NCBI RefSeq assembly: GCF_900103345.1
Contig: NZ_LT629702.1
Coordinates: 3,472,001 to 3,536,000 of the forward strand
Source: Pseudomonas azotoformans
GTDB lineage: Bacteria; Pseudomonadota; Gammaproteobacteria; Pseudomonadales; Pseudomonadaceae
DNA: 64,000 bases
Reading direction: 5' to 3'
The translations under genes and the position numbers were made by a program. The notes under the pieces are model-generated. The model made no database searches. It was not told the origin of the DNA and saw nothing but the letters and a program-made list of their open reading frames with translations. Shown here piece after piece: positions 49,601 through 61,015 of this stretch. Every line of letters starts with the position of its first letter. Positions within the stretch are counted from its first letter, which is position 1.

Positions 49601-50585
49601 CCGCCTTGGGCTTGGCGCCACGGCCGGTAGCGCCTTCGTCACGGATTTCGCCGCCGGAACCGGTGGCTGCACCCGGGAACGGGGCAATCGCAGTCGGGTG
49701 GTTGTGGGTTTCAACCTTCATCAGGATGTGCACCGGCTCCTGCACCGCGCCGTACTGGCGGGTCTCAGGGTCCGGGAAGAAACGGCCGGCGACGGAGCCG
49801 ACGATGACCGAGGCGTTGTCTTTATAAGCCGACAGAACGCCTTCGCTGTGCATCACGTAGGTGTTCTTGATCATGCCGAACAGGCTTTTTTCCTGGCTTT
49901 CGCCGTCGATATCCCAACTGGCGTTGAAGATCTTGTGACGGCAGTGCTCGGAGTTGGCCTGGGCAAACATCATCAGTTCGATGTCGTGCGGGTTGCGCTT
50001 CAAGCCGTTGAAGGCGTTGACCAGGTAGTCGATCTCGTCTTCGGCCAGGGCCAGGCCCAGTTCGGTGTTGGCCTTCTCGAGGGCGGCGCGGCCACCGCCG
50101 AGCACGTCAATCGCGGTCAGCGGCTTGGGCTCGGCGTGGCTGAACAGGCCGGCAGCCTGTTCCAGCTGGCTGACGATGATCTGGGTCATGCGGTCATGCA
50201 GGCTGCTGGCGATCAGCTCGGCCTCGGCATCGCTGAACTGGCCGGCGACATAGAAAGCGATACCACGCTCCAGGCGCTGGATTTTCTCCAAGCCGCAATT
50301 GCGGGCGATATCGCTGGCCTTGCTCGACCAAGGCGAGATGGTGCCGAACCGTGGCAGAACCAGGAACAAGCGGCCCGTCGGCTCTTGAACGGGAACGCTT
50401 GGGCCGTACTTCAGAAGGCGTGCGAGCACTTGCTGTTCGTCGGCGGTCAATACGCCGGTAACGTCGGCGAAGTGAGCAAATTCAGCGTACAGGCCTGTAA
50501 CAGCTGGAACCTTCTGGCTCAGTTGCTCAAGGAGTTTGCTGTGGCGAAAGGCAGAAAGGGCAGGAGCGCCGCGCAGGATCAACAT
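46689..50585 (-). CDS. purL: Phosphoribosylformylglycinamidine synthase (large single-chain type)
   Basis: Fourth step of purine synthesis: FGAR + glutamine + ATP to FGAM. ATG at 50585 gives 1298 residues, the exact length of Pseudomonas PurL, with the start [22 protein letters not shown]. It contains the linker and AIRS-like halves ([55 protein letters not shown]) and a C-terminal class I glutaminase ([17 protein letters not shown]...; catalytic Cys in [12 protein letters not shown]; His/Glu late). It is divergent from mltF. The in-frame extension upstream to 50657 lacks support. Confidence 0.97.
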   Translation of the reverse strand: MLILRGAPALSAFRHSKLLEQLSQKVPAVTGLYAEFAHFADVTGVLTADEQQVLARLLKYGPSVPVQEPTGRLFLVLPRFGTISPWSSKASDIARNCGLEKIQRLERGIAFYVAGQFSDAEAELIASSLHDRMTQIIVSQLEQAAGLFSHAEPKPLTAIDVLGGGRAALEKANTELGLALAEDEIDYLVNAFNGLKRNPHDIELMMFAQANSEHCRHKIFNASWDIDGESQEKSLFGMIKNTYVMHSEGVLSAYKDNASVIVGSVAGRFFPDPETRQYGAVQEPVHILMKVETHNHPTAIAPFPGAATGSGGEIRDEGATGRGAKPKAGLTGFTVSNLQIPGFEQPWEVPYGKPERIVTALDIMIEGPLGGAAFNNEFGRPALTGYFRTFEQSITTPRGDEVRGYHKPIMLAGGMGNIREEHVKKGEILVGSKLIVLGGPAMLIGLGGGAASSMATGTSSADLDFASVQRENPEMERRCQEVIDRCWQLGDKNPISFIHDVGAGGLSNAFPELVNDGDRGGRFELRNIPNDEPGMAPHEIWSNESQERYVLAVGAEDFARFQAICERERCPFAVVGEATAEPQLTVTDSHFGNSPVDMPLEVLLGKAPRMHRSAVREAELGDDFDPSTLELADSIERVLHHPAVASKSFLITIGDRTITGLVARDQMVGPWQVPVADVAVTATSFDVYTGEAMAMGERTPLALLDAPASGRMAIGETLTNIAASRIGKLSDIKLSANWMSAAGHPGEDARLYDTVKAVGMELCPELGITIPVGKDSMSMATRWNEDGVDKTVTSPLSLIVTGFAPVTDIRQTLTPQLRMDKGTTDLILIDLGRGQNRMGASILAQTHGKLGKQAPDVDDAEDLKAFFAVIQGLNADGHLLAYHDRSDGGLLTSVVEMAFAGHCGLNIVLDSVAEAACEINGILFNEELGAVIQVRQDATPDVLAQFSAAGLDDCVAVIGQPINNGEINISFNGDTVFAGQRRLLQRQWAETSYQIQRLRDNADCAEQEFDVILEEDNPGLSIKLSFDVNQDIAAPYIKKGIRPQVAVLREQGVNGQVEMAAAFDRAGFNAIDVHMSDILAGRVDLNEFKGLVACGGFSYGDVLGAGEGWAKSALFNSRARDAFQGFFERNDSFTLGVCNGCQMMSNLSELIPGSEFWPHFVRNRSEQFEARVAMVQVQESNSIFLQGMAGSRMPIAIAHGEGHAEFSSEEALLEADLSGCVAMRFVDNHGKVTETYPANPNGSPRGITGLTSRDGRVTIMMPHPERVFRAVQNSWRPEEWNEDGAWMRMFRNARVWVN

Positions 50586-50635
50586 CTTCGGGACAGCCTC
50601 GGGAAGGGGGTGTGCTTTGAGGCCGTGCATTCTAG

Positions 50636-52333
<1,698 letters not shown>

Positions 52334-52350
52334 GAACACAGCAAAACCCG

Positions 52351-52438
52351 GTGGGAGGGGGCTTGCCCCCGATAGCGGTGTGTCAGTTACAACTAAGCTG
52401 ACAGATACATTGCAATCGGGGGCAAGCCCCCTCCCACA
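52351..52438 (+). repeat. REPIN (G-rich type)
   Basis: Head-to-head pair GTGGGAGGGGGCTTGCCCCC and CCCCCTCCCACAT, about 45 bases apart, between convergent mltF and the EIIB-like gene. Confidence 0.88.
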
Positions 52439-52456
52439 TTGGGATTTCTACCTGGT

Positions 52457-52735
52457 TTAGAGGCCGGTGAGCAGGTGGACCAAGCCGCCCGCCAGCACCA
52501 TCACCGCCGGTACTCCCGCCGCCTTCAACGCCCCCTCATCCACCCGCCCCATATCCTGCAACTGCACCCGCACCCGCGTCAGCGCCACACGCTGCTGCGA
52601 CTTGAGGTTATCCGCCCCACCCAACGCGTTCAGCACCTCGGCCGACAACAGGCTCTGCGTCGGCGCAGTGGCCGTCTCGGCAATCAAGTCCGGCGTCAGG
52701 GCCTTCCAGAACGCCCGCTGCAATTTCTCGAACAT
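52457..52735 (-). CDS. Stand-alone Cys-less PTS EIIB-like protein
   Basis: A 92-residue protein. Residues about 32-92 follow the EIIB pattern (SAEVLNALGGADNLKSQQRVALTRVRVQLQD ... LVHLLTGL), but the residue that should be the phosphorylated Cys is Ala51 (VALTRVRV instead of xxCxTRLR). The N-terminus is helical (MFEKLQRAFWKALTPDL). It aligns best with the C-terminal domain of NagE. ATG lies 2 bases after the stop of the EI fusion gene; a TTG two codons earlier overlaps that stop. It cannot take part in phosphotransfer by the usual route, so a regulatory or structural role in the tre PTS is inferred. Confidence 0.78.
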   Translation of the reverse strand: MFEKLQRAFWKALTPDLIAETATAPTQSLLSAEVLNALGGADNLKSQQRVALTRVRVQLQDMGRVDEGALKAAGVPAVMVLAGGLVHLLTGL

Positions 52736-52737
52736 GC

Positions 52738-55254
52738 TCAAAGCTCCATGACAGGTGAGGTTTCAACGGTAGCTGCGTGATATTGGCGCAGGGCCTCACG
52801 CACTTGGGCTGCTTCTTCCAGGCCCAACACTTGGCGGGCGATGATCTGGCAGTCGGCCAGGTCCAGTTCGCGCACGGTGGCCTTGATGGTGGGGATCAGC
52901 GGCACGCTGACTGACAACTCGTCCACGCCCAGCCCGATCAGCATCGGCACGGCCAGTGCTTCGGAGGCCAGCGCACCGCACACCCCTACCCACTTGCCAT
53001 GGGCATGGGCGGCCTTGACGGTGGTGGCGATCAGGCGCAACACCGCCGGGTGGAAGCTGTCGGCCTGGCTGGCCAGGCGCGGGTGGTCGCGGTCCATGGC
53101 CAGGGTGTATTGGGTCAGGTCGTTGGTGCCGATGGAGAAGAAATCCACGTGGGGCGCGAACACATCCGCCATCAGCGCGGCGGACGGTACTTCAATCATG
53201 ATGCCCAGCTTCGGCAGCTCGGTAAGCCCCAGCGCCAGCGCTTCCTCTTCCAGAATCTTGCGCGCCAGGTGCAGCTCCGACAGCAGGCTGACCATTGGCA
53301 ACATGATGTGCAGCCGCGCAAAGCCCGCGCTGGCAAGGATCGCGCGGAACTGTTCGTGCAGCAGCTCAGGACGTTCCAGGCACAGGCGAATACCGCGCAG
53401 GCCGAGGAACGGGTTGGTTTCGGCATCCATCGGCACATAGGCCAACGGCTTGTCGCCACCGACGTCCAGGGTGCGCACCACCAGGTTGCGCTCGGAGCCC
53501 AGGGCACGGGCGATGGCCGTGTAGGTGGCTGCTTGTTCATCGGGGCCTGGCGCACGGTTGCGGTCCAGGTAGAGGAATTCCGAACGCAGCAGGCCGACGC
53601 CTTCACCACCGAGGGTCAGGGATTGCTCCACTTCCTGCAAGGAGGCCACGTTGGCGGTGACTTCGACGTGATGACCGTCGCGGGTAGTGGCGGGCAACGA
53701 CGCCTGCGCCACATCGTGCTGATGGCGCAGCACCTGTTGCCTGCGAGTCGCTTCCAACTGCTCGATCTCGGCCAGGTTCGGCTCCAGGTGCAGCTCGCCT
53801 TTGTCAGCGTCGAGCAGTACCTGCTTGCCGTTAGCCAACCCCAGCACTTGGGTGGAAACACCGCAAATGGCCGGCAGGCCAAGGGCACGGGCCAGGATCG
53901 CGACGTGGCTGGTCGCTCCACCGCCGACCGTGACGAACCCCAGCACTTTGCGGGTATCCAGGCCGGCCGTCTGCGAAGGGGTCAATTGCTCGGCGATGAG
54001 GATCGAACGCTCCGGCAAGTCCCAGGCACTGTCCTGGATGCCCAGGATCAGTTTCAGTACGCGCTGGCCGACGTCCGCCAGGTCTGCCGCGCGTTCGGCG
54101 ATCAGCGCATTGCCCAGCCCCTGGAACAGCTTGACGGTCGCAAGCGTGGCACTGTTCCAGGCAAACGCGGCGCTCTTGCCCTCCGCCAACAAACTGTGGG
54201 CTTGTTCCAGCAAGGTCGGGTCTTCGAGCAATTCCTGGTGAGCGCGGAAAATCTCGGCCTGGGCACTGCCAGCAGCCTTGTCCCGCAGCGCCTGCAATGC
54301 CTCGGTGGCAGCCCGCAGGCCACGCGCCAAAGCAGCACGCTCAGTGGCTTCACCCGCGCCTTGTTCAGTGATAGTCAGCTCAGGCTCGGTCACTTGAACG
54401 ACCTGGCCAAACGCCGAACCCGGCGATGCACACACACCCCGTAGCAAGGTCGCCGACGACTGCGTTGCCAACGGCTCGGCAACGCTCGCCACTACCTCGC
54501 CACAACCTTCAGCCAACAAGGCCACCAGCGCCTTGATCGCCCCTTCGGCATCCTCACCCGCGGCGCTCACCTGCAACGTGTCGCCGTGCACGGTTTGCAG
54601 CGCCATGATCGCCACCAGCGATTTGGCGTTGGCGCTCTGGGTTTGCTTGTGCAGGTAGATGCTCGCCTTGAAGCCCTTCGCGGCCTGGGCGAATACCGCC
54701 GCCGGGCGGGCGTGCAAACCGTTGGCATTGGGCAAGGTCAGCGGTTTGGAGAACAACGCATCGCCCTCCTCCTCGTCCACTGCGTCAACGGCTTCACCTG
54801 GGGATAACTGCAGCAGCGGTTGGCCGACCGCCACAAGATCGGTTGCCAACACACTGAACGGCTCGCCGCTGACCACCAGCATCAAGGTCAGCAGACTGCG
54901 CGCATGGAGCGCCACATAGTCGGCATCGAATTCGATCAACGGCTGCCCGGCCTCCACCCGCTGGCCTTCCTGCACCAACCGGGTGAAGCCCTTGCCCGCC
55001 AGGTTCACGGTGTCCAGGCCGATGTGCATGAGCACCTGGACGCCGTTGTCGTCGGTGATGCTGACGGCATGGCCACTGTCCTGGATATTGCTGATCGTCC
55101 CGGCCAATGGCGCGCAGAGGGTCTGCGACGTGGGGTCGATGCACAGGCCATCGCCGATCAGGCGGCTGGAGAAGACCGGGTCGGGCACCTTGTCCAGCGC
55201 CAGCAGCACACCCGACAAGGGCGCCAGCAATTCCAGGGGTTGCGTTGTGGTCAT
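52738..55254 (-). CDS. PTS EIIA-HPr-EI triple-fusion for the trehalose system
   Basis: 838 residues in the same order as NagF: EIIA (Glc-type) with His62 and phospho-His77 (LMHIGLDTV), HPr with His181 (GLHARPAA; 165-260), then EI (from about 270) with phospho-His450 (VGGGATSHVAILARALGLP), the PEP-binding barrel and the GVCGALASEALA catalytic Cys segment. It supplies phosphate for TreB, which has EIIB and EIIC only. No other EI-type gene lies in this tre cluster. It is the fourth gene of the operon. Confidence 0.9.
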   Translation of the reverse strand: MTTTQPLELLAPLSGVLLALDKVPDPVFSSRLIGDGLCIDPTSQTLCAPLAGTISNIQDSGHAVSITDDNGVQVLMHIGLDTVNLAGKGFTRLVQEGQRVEAGQPLIEFDADYVALHARSLLTLMLVVSGEPFSVLATDLVAVGQPLLQLSPGEAVDAVDEEEGDALFSKPLTLPNANGLHARPAAVFAQAAKGFKASIYLHKQTQSANAKSLVAIMALQTVHGDTLQVSAAGEDAEGAIKALVALLAEGCGEVVASVAEPLATQSSATLLRGVCASPGSAFGQVVQVTEPELTITEQGAGEATERAALARGLRAATEALQALRDKAAGSAQAEIFRAHQELLEDPTLLEQAHSLLAEGKSAAFAWNSATLATVKLFQGLGNALIAERAADLADVGQRVLKLILGIQDSAWDLPERSILIAEQLTPSQTAGLDTRKVLGFVTVGGGATSHVAILARALGLPAICGVSTQVLGLANGKQVLLDADKGELHLEPNLAEIEQLEATRRQQVLRHQHDVAQASLPATTRDGHHVEVTANVASLQEVEQSLTLGGEGVGLLRSEFLYLDRNRAPGPDEQAATYTAIARALGSERNLVVRTLDVGGDKPLAYVPMDAETNPFLGLRGIRLCLERPELLHEQFRAILASAGFARLHIMLPMVSLLSELHLARKILEEEALALGLTELPKLGIMIEVPSAALMADVFAPHVDFFSIGTNDLTQYTLAMDRDHPRLASQADSFHPAVLRLIATTVKAAHAHGKWVGVCGALASEALAVPMLIGLGVDELSVSVPLIPTIKATVRELDLADCQIIARQVLGLEEAAQVREALRQYHAATVETSPVMEL

Positions 55255-55324
55255 GACTTCACCTGTTGTTTTGTTCTATAAAAATCATTGGGTGGATACA
55301 AGTCCTGAGGTGACGAAGATCAAG

Positions 55325-55414
55325 TGTGGGAGCGGGCTTGCTCGCGAATGCGGTGTGTCAGTCACGGCATGTATAGCTGATACACCGCCTTCGCGAGCAA
55401 GCCCGCTCCCACAT
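55325..55414 (+). repeat. REPIN (GTGGGAGCGGG type)
   Basis: Head-to-head pair GTGTGGGAGCGGGCTTGCTC with CGCGAATG on the left and the complement ending CCCGCTCCCACAT on the right, about 45 bases apart. It lies inside the tre operon between the porin gene and the EI fusion gene (minus strand), so it is transcribed. Confidence 0.88.
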
Positions 55415-55439
55415 TATCGGTCCGCGAACAACCCTATGT

Positions 55440-56717
<1,278 letters not shown>

Positions 56718-56729
56718 TTACAGCGGGTC

Positions 56730-58376
56730 TCAGTCCTTGAGGTGGAGCACGAACGATTCGTAAGGGCGTAATGCAACCGTGCCCGTTCGCACAGGGCAGT
56801 CGGGGTAGTTGCTGATCAGCAGGCGTTGCTCGGTCGCCTGGTTGATCACGTTGTCCGGCAGTTGGATTTCGCAGAGCGTGCCGTAGAAGTTGTTCAGCAC
56901 CAGCAGGCGTTCGCCATTGCCTTCGCGCAGGTACGCCCAGACTTGCGAGTGGCCTTGCAGCAGCTCGCGATAAATACCTTCCTGGATCAGCGGTTCATGA
57001 CGGCGCAACGCAATCAACGCGCGGTAGTGATGCAGCACGGACTCGGGGTCATCCCGTTGGCTTTCGACGTTGATGATGGAGGCATTGGCCGGAATGCCAA
57101 TCCAGGGTTCACTGGTACTGAAACCGGCGTTTTCCCCGGCATGCCACTGCATCGGCGTACGGCCGTTGTCGCGGGACTTCTGCATGATCGCCGCCATGCT
57201 CGACGCCGCGGACTCCCCCGCATCGCGCTTGAGGCGGAAGATGTTCAGGGTCTCCACATCGCGGTACTGCTCGATTCGGTCGAAACCCGGATTGGTCATG
57301 CCCAACTCTTCGCCCTGGTACACATACGGCGTGCCCTGGAGAAAGTGCAGCGCGGTGGCGAGCATCTTGGCCGAGACCACGCGATGCTCGCCGTCGTTGC
57401 CGAAGCGCGAGACCACCCGCGGCTGGTCGTGGTTGCACCAGAACAAAGCGTTCCAGCCGCCGCCGGCCTGCATGCCCAGTTGCCAGTCAGAGAAGATCTG
57501 CTTGAGTTGCAGGAAATCGAAGTCGGCCTTTACCCACTTCTGCAGGTTCGGGTAATCGACTTTCAGGTGATGAAAGTTGAAGGTCATCGACAGTTCTTTC
57601 GACGCAGGATTCGAGTAGCGAATGCAATGCTCGAGGCTGGTGGACGACATCTCGCCAACGTTGATCAGGTCATGCCCTTCGAAGACTTCGCGGTGCATTT
57701 CCTGCAGGTATTCGTGCACGTTCGGGCCGTCGGTGTAGAAGCGCCGGCCATCCGTGCTGTCCTCGGGAAAATCGGCGGGCTTGGAGATCAGGTTGATCAC
57801 GTCCAGGCGGAAGCCGCCCACGCCCTTGTCGCGCCAGAAGCGCATCAGCTTGAACACTTCGGCGCGCACCTTGGGGTTGTCCCAATTCAGGTCGGCCTGG
57901 GTGTGGTCGAACAGATGCAGGAAGTACTGGCCGGTTTGCGCCTCGTATTCCCAGGCCGAGCCGCCGAACTTGGATTCCCAGTTGTTCGGCTGGTCGCGCC
58001 AGATGTAGAAGTCGCGGTACGGGTTGTCGAGGCTGCTGCGCGCCTGCTGGAACCATTCGTGTTCGATGGAGGTGTGGTTGACCACGATGTCGAGCATCAG
58101 CTTGATGCCGCGCTTGGCCGCTTCGCTGATCAGCAGGTCGCAGTCGGCCATGGTCCCGTAGCTGGGGTCGATGGCGTAGTAGTCACTGATGTCGTAGCCG
58201 TTGTCGCGTTGCGGCGAGCGCAGGAACGGGGTGATCCACAGGCAGTCGACGCCCAGCCACTTGAGGTAGTCGAGTTTGTCCACAATGCCCAGCAGGTCAC
58301 CGGTGGCGTTACCCGCGTGGCTGTGGAAGCTTTTGGGGTAGATCTGGTAGATCACCGAGTGTTGCCAGTCTTGCAT
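56730..58376 (-). CDS. treC: Trehalose-6-phosphate hydrolase (GH13)
   Basis: Splits trehalose-6-phosphate to glucose and glucose-6-phosphate. The 548-residue GH13 protein has the (beta/alpha)8 motifs DIVVNHTS (region I), the nucleophile Asp192 in GFRLDVIN, acid/base Glu242 in INVGEMSS, and Asp317 in WCNHDQPR. It lies between treB and the porin and follows the TreB-type transporter, which identifies trehalose as the likely sugar rather than a generic alpha-glucoside. Confidence 0.93.
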   Translation of the reverse strand: MQDWQHSVIYQIYPKSFHSHAGNATGDLLGIVDKLDYLKWLGVDCLWITPFLRSPQRDNGYDISDYYAIDPSYGTMADCDLLISEAAKRGIKLMLDIVVNHTSIEHEWFQQARSSLDNPYRDFYIWRDQPNNWESKFGGSAWEYEAQTGQYFLHLFDHTQADLNWDNPKVRAEVFKLMRFWRDKGVGGFRLDVINLISKPADFPEDSTDGRRFYTDGPNVHEYLQEMHREVFEGHDLINVGEMSSTSLEHCIRYSNPASKELSMTFNFHHLKVDYPNLQKWVKADFDFLQLKQIFSDWQLGMQAGGGWNALFWCNHDQPRVVSRFGNDGEHRVVSAKMLATALHFLQGTPYVYQGEELGMTNPGFDRIEQYRDVETLNIFRLKRDAGESAASSMAAIMQKSRDNGRTPMQWHAGENAGFSTSEPWIGIPANASIINVESQRDDPESVLHHYRALIALRRHEPLIQEGIYRELLQGHSQVWAYLREGNGERLLVLNNFYGTLCEIQLPDNVINQATEQRLLISNYPDCPVRTGTVALRPYESFVLHLKD

Positions 58377-58420
58377 GGTGGGTTCCTTCAGTTGATTTTT
58401 GAGCAGGCCTGTCGGGCCTC

Positions 58421-58515
58421 ATCGGCGGCAAGTCGAGTCGTCGCACCGCCCCTCCCACATTTGAAATGCGTTCCAATGTGGGAGGGGCGGTGCGACGACT
58501 CGACTTGCCCCCGAT
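58421..58515 (+). repeat. REPIN variant with long arms
   Basis: An inverted pair with arms of about 38 bases: AATGTGGGAGGGGCGGTGCG continuing GACGACTCGACTTGCC on one side, mirrored on the other. It is the ordinary REP arm with the same approximately 15 extra bases (CGGTGCGACGACTCG) inserted in both halves. The gap between arms is about 13 bases. It lies in the tre operon between treB and treC. Confidence 0.85.
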
Positions 58516-58524
58516 TGCGCCGGA

Positions 58525-59967
58525 TCAGGCAACGCGATACCCAGGCCGAACAATCTTCATGCTCAACGCACAGGTCAAAACGAACGGCACGACAATCGCG
58601 ATCACCATCCCGATCACAAAACTGGGGATGTACTGCGGAATGATCGAAATGAATCCAGGCAAGCCACCGACGCCGATGGCCGACGCCTGGACCTTGTTCA
58701 GCGACAGGAAAATGCTGCCCAGTGCCGAGCCGAGCAGCGCGGCATAGAACGGGAACTTGAAGCGCAGGTTCACGCCGAACATCGCAGGTTCCGTGATGCC
58801 GAAATACGCAGAAATCGCCGAGGTCGAGGCCATGCTTTTGTCCCGCGCATTGCGGGTCATGTAGAACACACCGAGCGCGGCGCTGCCCTGGGCCAGGTTG
58901 GACATCACGATCATCGGCCAGATAAAGGTGCCGCCCTGGGTAGAGATCAGTTGCAGGTCCACGGCGAGGAACATGTGGTGCATGCCGGTGATCACCAGCG
59001 GCGCATACAGCAATCCGAAAATCGCCCCGCCAACCATCGGTGCCAGGTCAAACAGGGTGACCACGCCTTCGGTGATCAGGATGCCGAGGTGGCGGGTTAC
59101 CGGGCCGATGATCGCCAGGGCCAGTACCCCCGTGACAACGATGGTAGTGATCGGCACGACCAGCAGTTGAATCGCGTTGGGCACCCGCGCCCGTAGCCAT
59201 TTCTCGATGACGCTCATCACGTAGGCCGCCATCAGGATCGGCAGGATCTGGCCCTGATAGCCGACTTTTTCAATCTTGAACCAACCGAAAATATCGAAGT
59301 ACGGCAGGCTCTGGCCGTCGAGACCAGCGACTGCCTTGCCGTAGTTCCAGGCGTTGAGCAGGTCCGGGTGCACCAGCATCAGGCCAAGCACGATGCCGAG
59401 GATTTCGCTGCCGCCAAACCGCTTCGCAGCCGACCAGCCCACCAGGGCCGGCAGGAAGACGAAGGAGGTGTTGGCCATCAGGTTGATCAGGCTCCACAGG
59501 CCATCCAGGTTCGGATACGCCTCCAGCAGCGTCTTGCCCTCGATGAACATGCCCTTGGCGCCCATCAGGTTGTTCACGCCCATCAACAGGCCGGCGATGA
59601 TCAACGCGGGCAGGATGGGCATGAACACATCGGAGAACACCCGCACCAGGCGCTGCATGGCGTTGGTCTTGTCGGCGCCCTTCTTCTTCACATCGGCAAT
59701 GGTCGCGGCGGCGAGGCCGGTCTGTTCGCGCAGGGCGGCGTAGACCTTCTCCACTTCACCGGGGCCGATCACCACCTGGAACAGGCCGCCGGTAAAGAAC
59801 GAGCCCTTGACCAGATCGACCTGGTTCAGCGCGCTGCTGTTGACCAGGCTCGGGTCCTTGAGCGCCAGGCGCAGGCGGGTCACACAGTGGGCAGCTTGCT
59901 CAAGGTTGCCTGTGCCCCCGAGGTTTTCAAGAATCTCGCGGGCGATAGTCGAATAGTCGTGGCTCAT
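58525..59967 (-). CDS. treB: Trehalose PTS permease EIIBC
   Basis: Inner-membrane permease that phosphorylates incoming trehalose to trehalose-6-phosphate. 480 residues: EIIB (residues about 8-85) with phospho-Cys28 in AAHCVTRLRLALKD, and EIIC (about 105-475) with about 8 spans and the GITEPAMFGVNLRFKFPF substrate region. It lacks EIIA, which is in the fusion protein downstream. First gene of the tre operon; its promoter region holds the TreR-type sites. Confidence 0.92.
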   Translation of the reverse strand: MSHDYSTIAREILENLGGTGNLEQAAHCVTRLRLALKDPSLVNSSALNQVDLVKGSFFTGGLFQVVIGPGEVEKVYAALREQTGLAAATIADVKKKGADKTNAMQRLVRVFSDVFMPILPALIIAGLLMGVNNLMGAKGMFIEGKTLLEAYPNLDGLWSLINLMANTSFVFLPALVGWSAAKRFGGSEILGIVLGLMLVHPDLLNAWNYGKAVAGLDGQSLPYFDIFGWFKIEKVGYQGQILPILMAAYVMSVIEKWLRARVPNAIQLLVVPITTIVVTGVLALAIIGPVTRHLGILITEGVVTLFDLAPMVGGAIFGLLYAPLVITGMHHMFLAVDLQLISTQGGTFIWPMIVMSNLAQGSAALGVFYMTRNARDKSMASTSAISAYFGITEPAMFGVNLRFKFPFYAALLGSALGSIFLSLNKVQASAIGVGGLPGFISIIPQYIPSFVIGMVIAIVVPFVLTCALSMKIVRPGYRVA

Positions 59968-60032
59968 GCTTGGTTTCCACTTTGGTTTTTTTTATTGGGG
60001 GCAGTCATTGGCAGCACGCCGAGGGCAAAAGT

Positions 60033-60074
60033 ACTCGTCTGTACGAGTTAAAGCAACAACTCGTCTGTACGAGT
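60033..60074. promoter_or_regulatory. Two identical TreR-type operators
   Basis: ACTCGTCTGTACGAGT occurs at 60033-60048 and again at 60059-60074: a palindrome of ACTCGT and ACGAGT arms with a CTGT centre. Spacing is 26 bp centre to centre (about 2.5 turns). It lies 66 bp upstream of treB (minus) and about 220 bp from treR, suited to repress treB and perhaps treR. Confidence 0.75.
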
Positions 60075-60102
60075 TACAAAAAGTTTATGTGCCTGGTTTT
60101 TT

Positions 60103-60201
60103 TGTAGGAGCGAGCTTGCTCGCGAAGAACCTGAGGGCGCTGTTGGGTATCAGGCTTTCGCGTCATCGTTAACGACCTTCGCGAGCAAGCTCGCTCCTAC
60201 A
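60103..60201 (+). repeat. REPIN (GTAGGAGCGAG type)
   Basis: TGTAGGAGCGAGCTTGCTCG with CGAAG and the complement ending GAGCAAGCTCGCTCCTACA, about 50 bases apart, in the treB-treR divergent region. Confidence 0.88.
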
Positions 60202-60294
60202 GAGACCCTGATTTACCAAGGGTCCAATGGACAAACCCCAGCCGGGCCACTAAGGTTCCTGCCTTGACCGCAACCCCGGCAAAGAGCCATCCCC

Positions 60295-60999
60295 ATGAGC
60301 AAATACAACCAGATCTATACGGATCTGCTTGCCAGCATCACCACTGAACGCCTGCAACGCGGCACGCGCCTCCCCTCCGAAACCGAATTGATGGACAGCT
60401 ACCAGGCCAGCCGAGGCACCGTGCGTCGGGCCATCGAGCAGTTGCAGGAGCGCGGGTTTGCGCAAAAGATCCACGGCAAGGGCACCTTCGTGTTGTCGCC
60501 CAACCCGATCGAGTTCCAACTCGGCGGCATCGTCAGCTTCCACGAAACCCACGCAGACCTGGGCGACGACGTACGCACTGAAGTAGTCGAGTTCACCCAA
60601 TTCCCGCTGGAAGGCTCACTGCTGCAACACATCGAAGCCGAACCCGGCACCCTGATCACCCGTATCAAACGAGTACGGCGCATCGGCGGCAAACGGGTGA
60701 TCCTCGACATCAACCACTTCGTGGCCGACGTGATCCCAGGGTTGGACCGCTCGATTGCCGAACAGTCGATCTACGCGTTTATCGAACAGTCCTTGCAACT
60801 GCAAATCGCCTACGCCCAACGCACCATCGAAGCCCTACCGCGCAGCAAGGACGACCAGACACACCTGGACCTTGAAGGTCAGAGCCATGTGATCGTGGTG
60901 AGCAACCAGACGTTTTTGCAGGACGGGCGGCAGTTCGAGTACACCGAGTCGCGGCATACGTTGGATAAGTTTTACTTTTCGGATATTGCGCGGCGGTAG
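60295..60999 (+). CDS. treR: TreR, GntR-family repressor of trehalose genes
   Basis: A 234-residue regulator with an N-terminal winged helix (IYTDLLASITTERLQRGTRLPSETELMDSYQASRGTVRRAIEQLQERGF) and a C-terminal UTRA ligand domain (EIVEFTQFPLEGSLLQHIEAEPGTLITRIKRVRRIGG). In B. subtilis-type TreR the UTRA domain senses trehalose-6-phosphate. Divergent from the treB operon with two identical operators between. It is unrelated to the LacI-type TreR of E. coli. Confidence 0.9.
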   Translation: MSKYNQIYTDLLASITTERLQRGTRLPSETELMDSYQASRGTVRRAIEQLQERGFAQKIHGKGTFVLSPNPIEFQLGGIVSFHETHADLGDDVRTEVVEFTQFPLEGSLLQHIEAEPGTLITRIKRVRRIGGKRVILDINHFVADVIPGLDRSIAEQSIYAFIEQSLQLQIAYAQRTIEALPRSKDDQTHLDLEGQSHVIVVSNQTFLQDGRQFEYTESRHTLDKFYFSDIARR

Positions 61000-61015
61000 A
61001 CTTAAGTCGGGAAGG

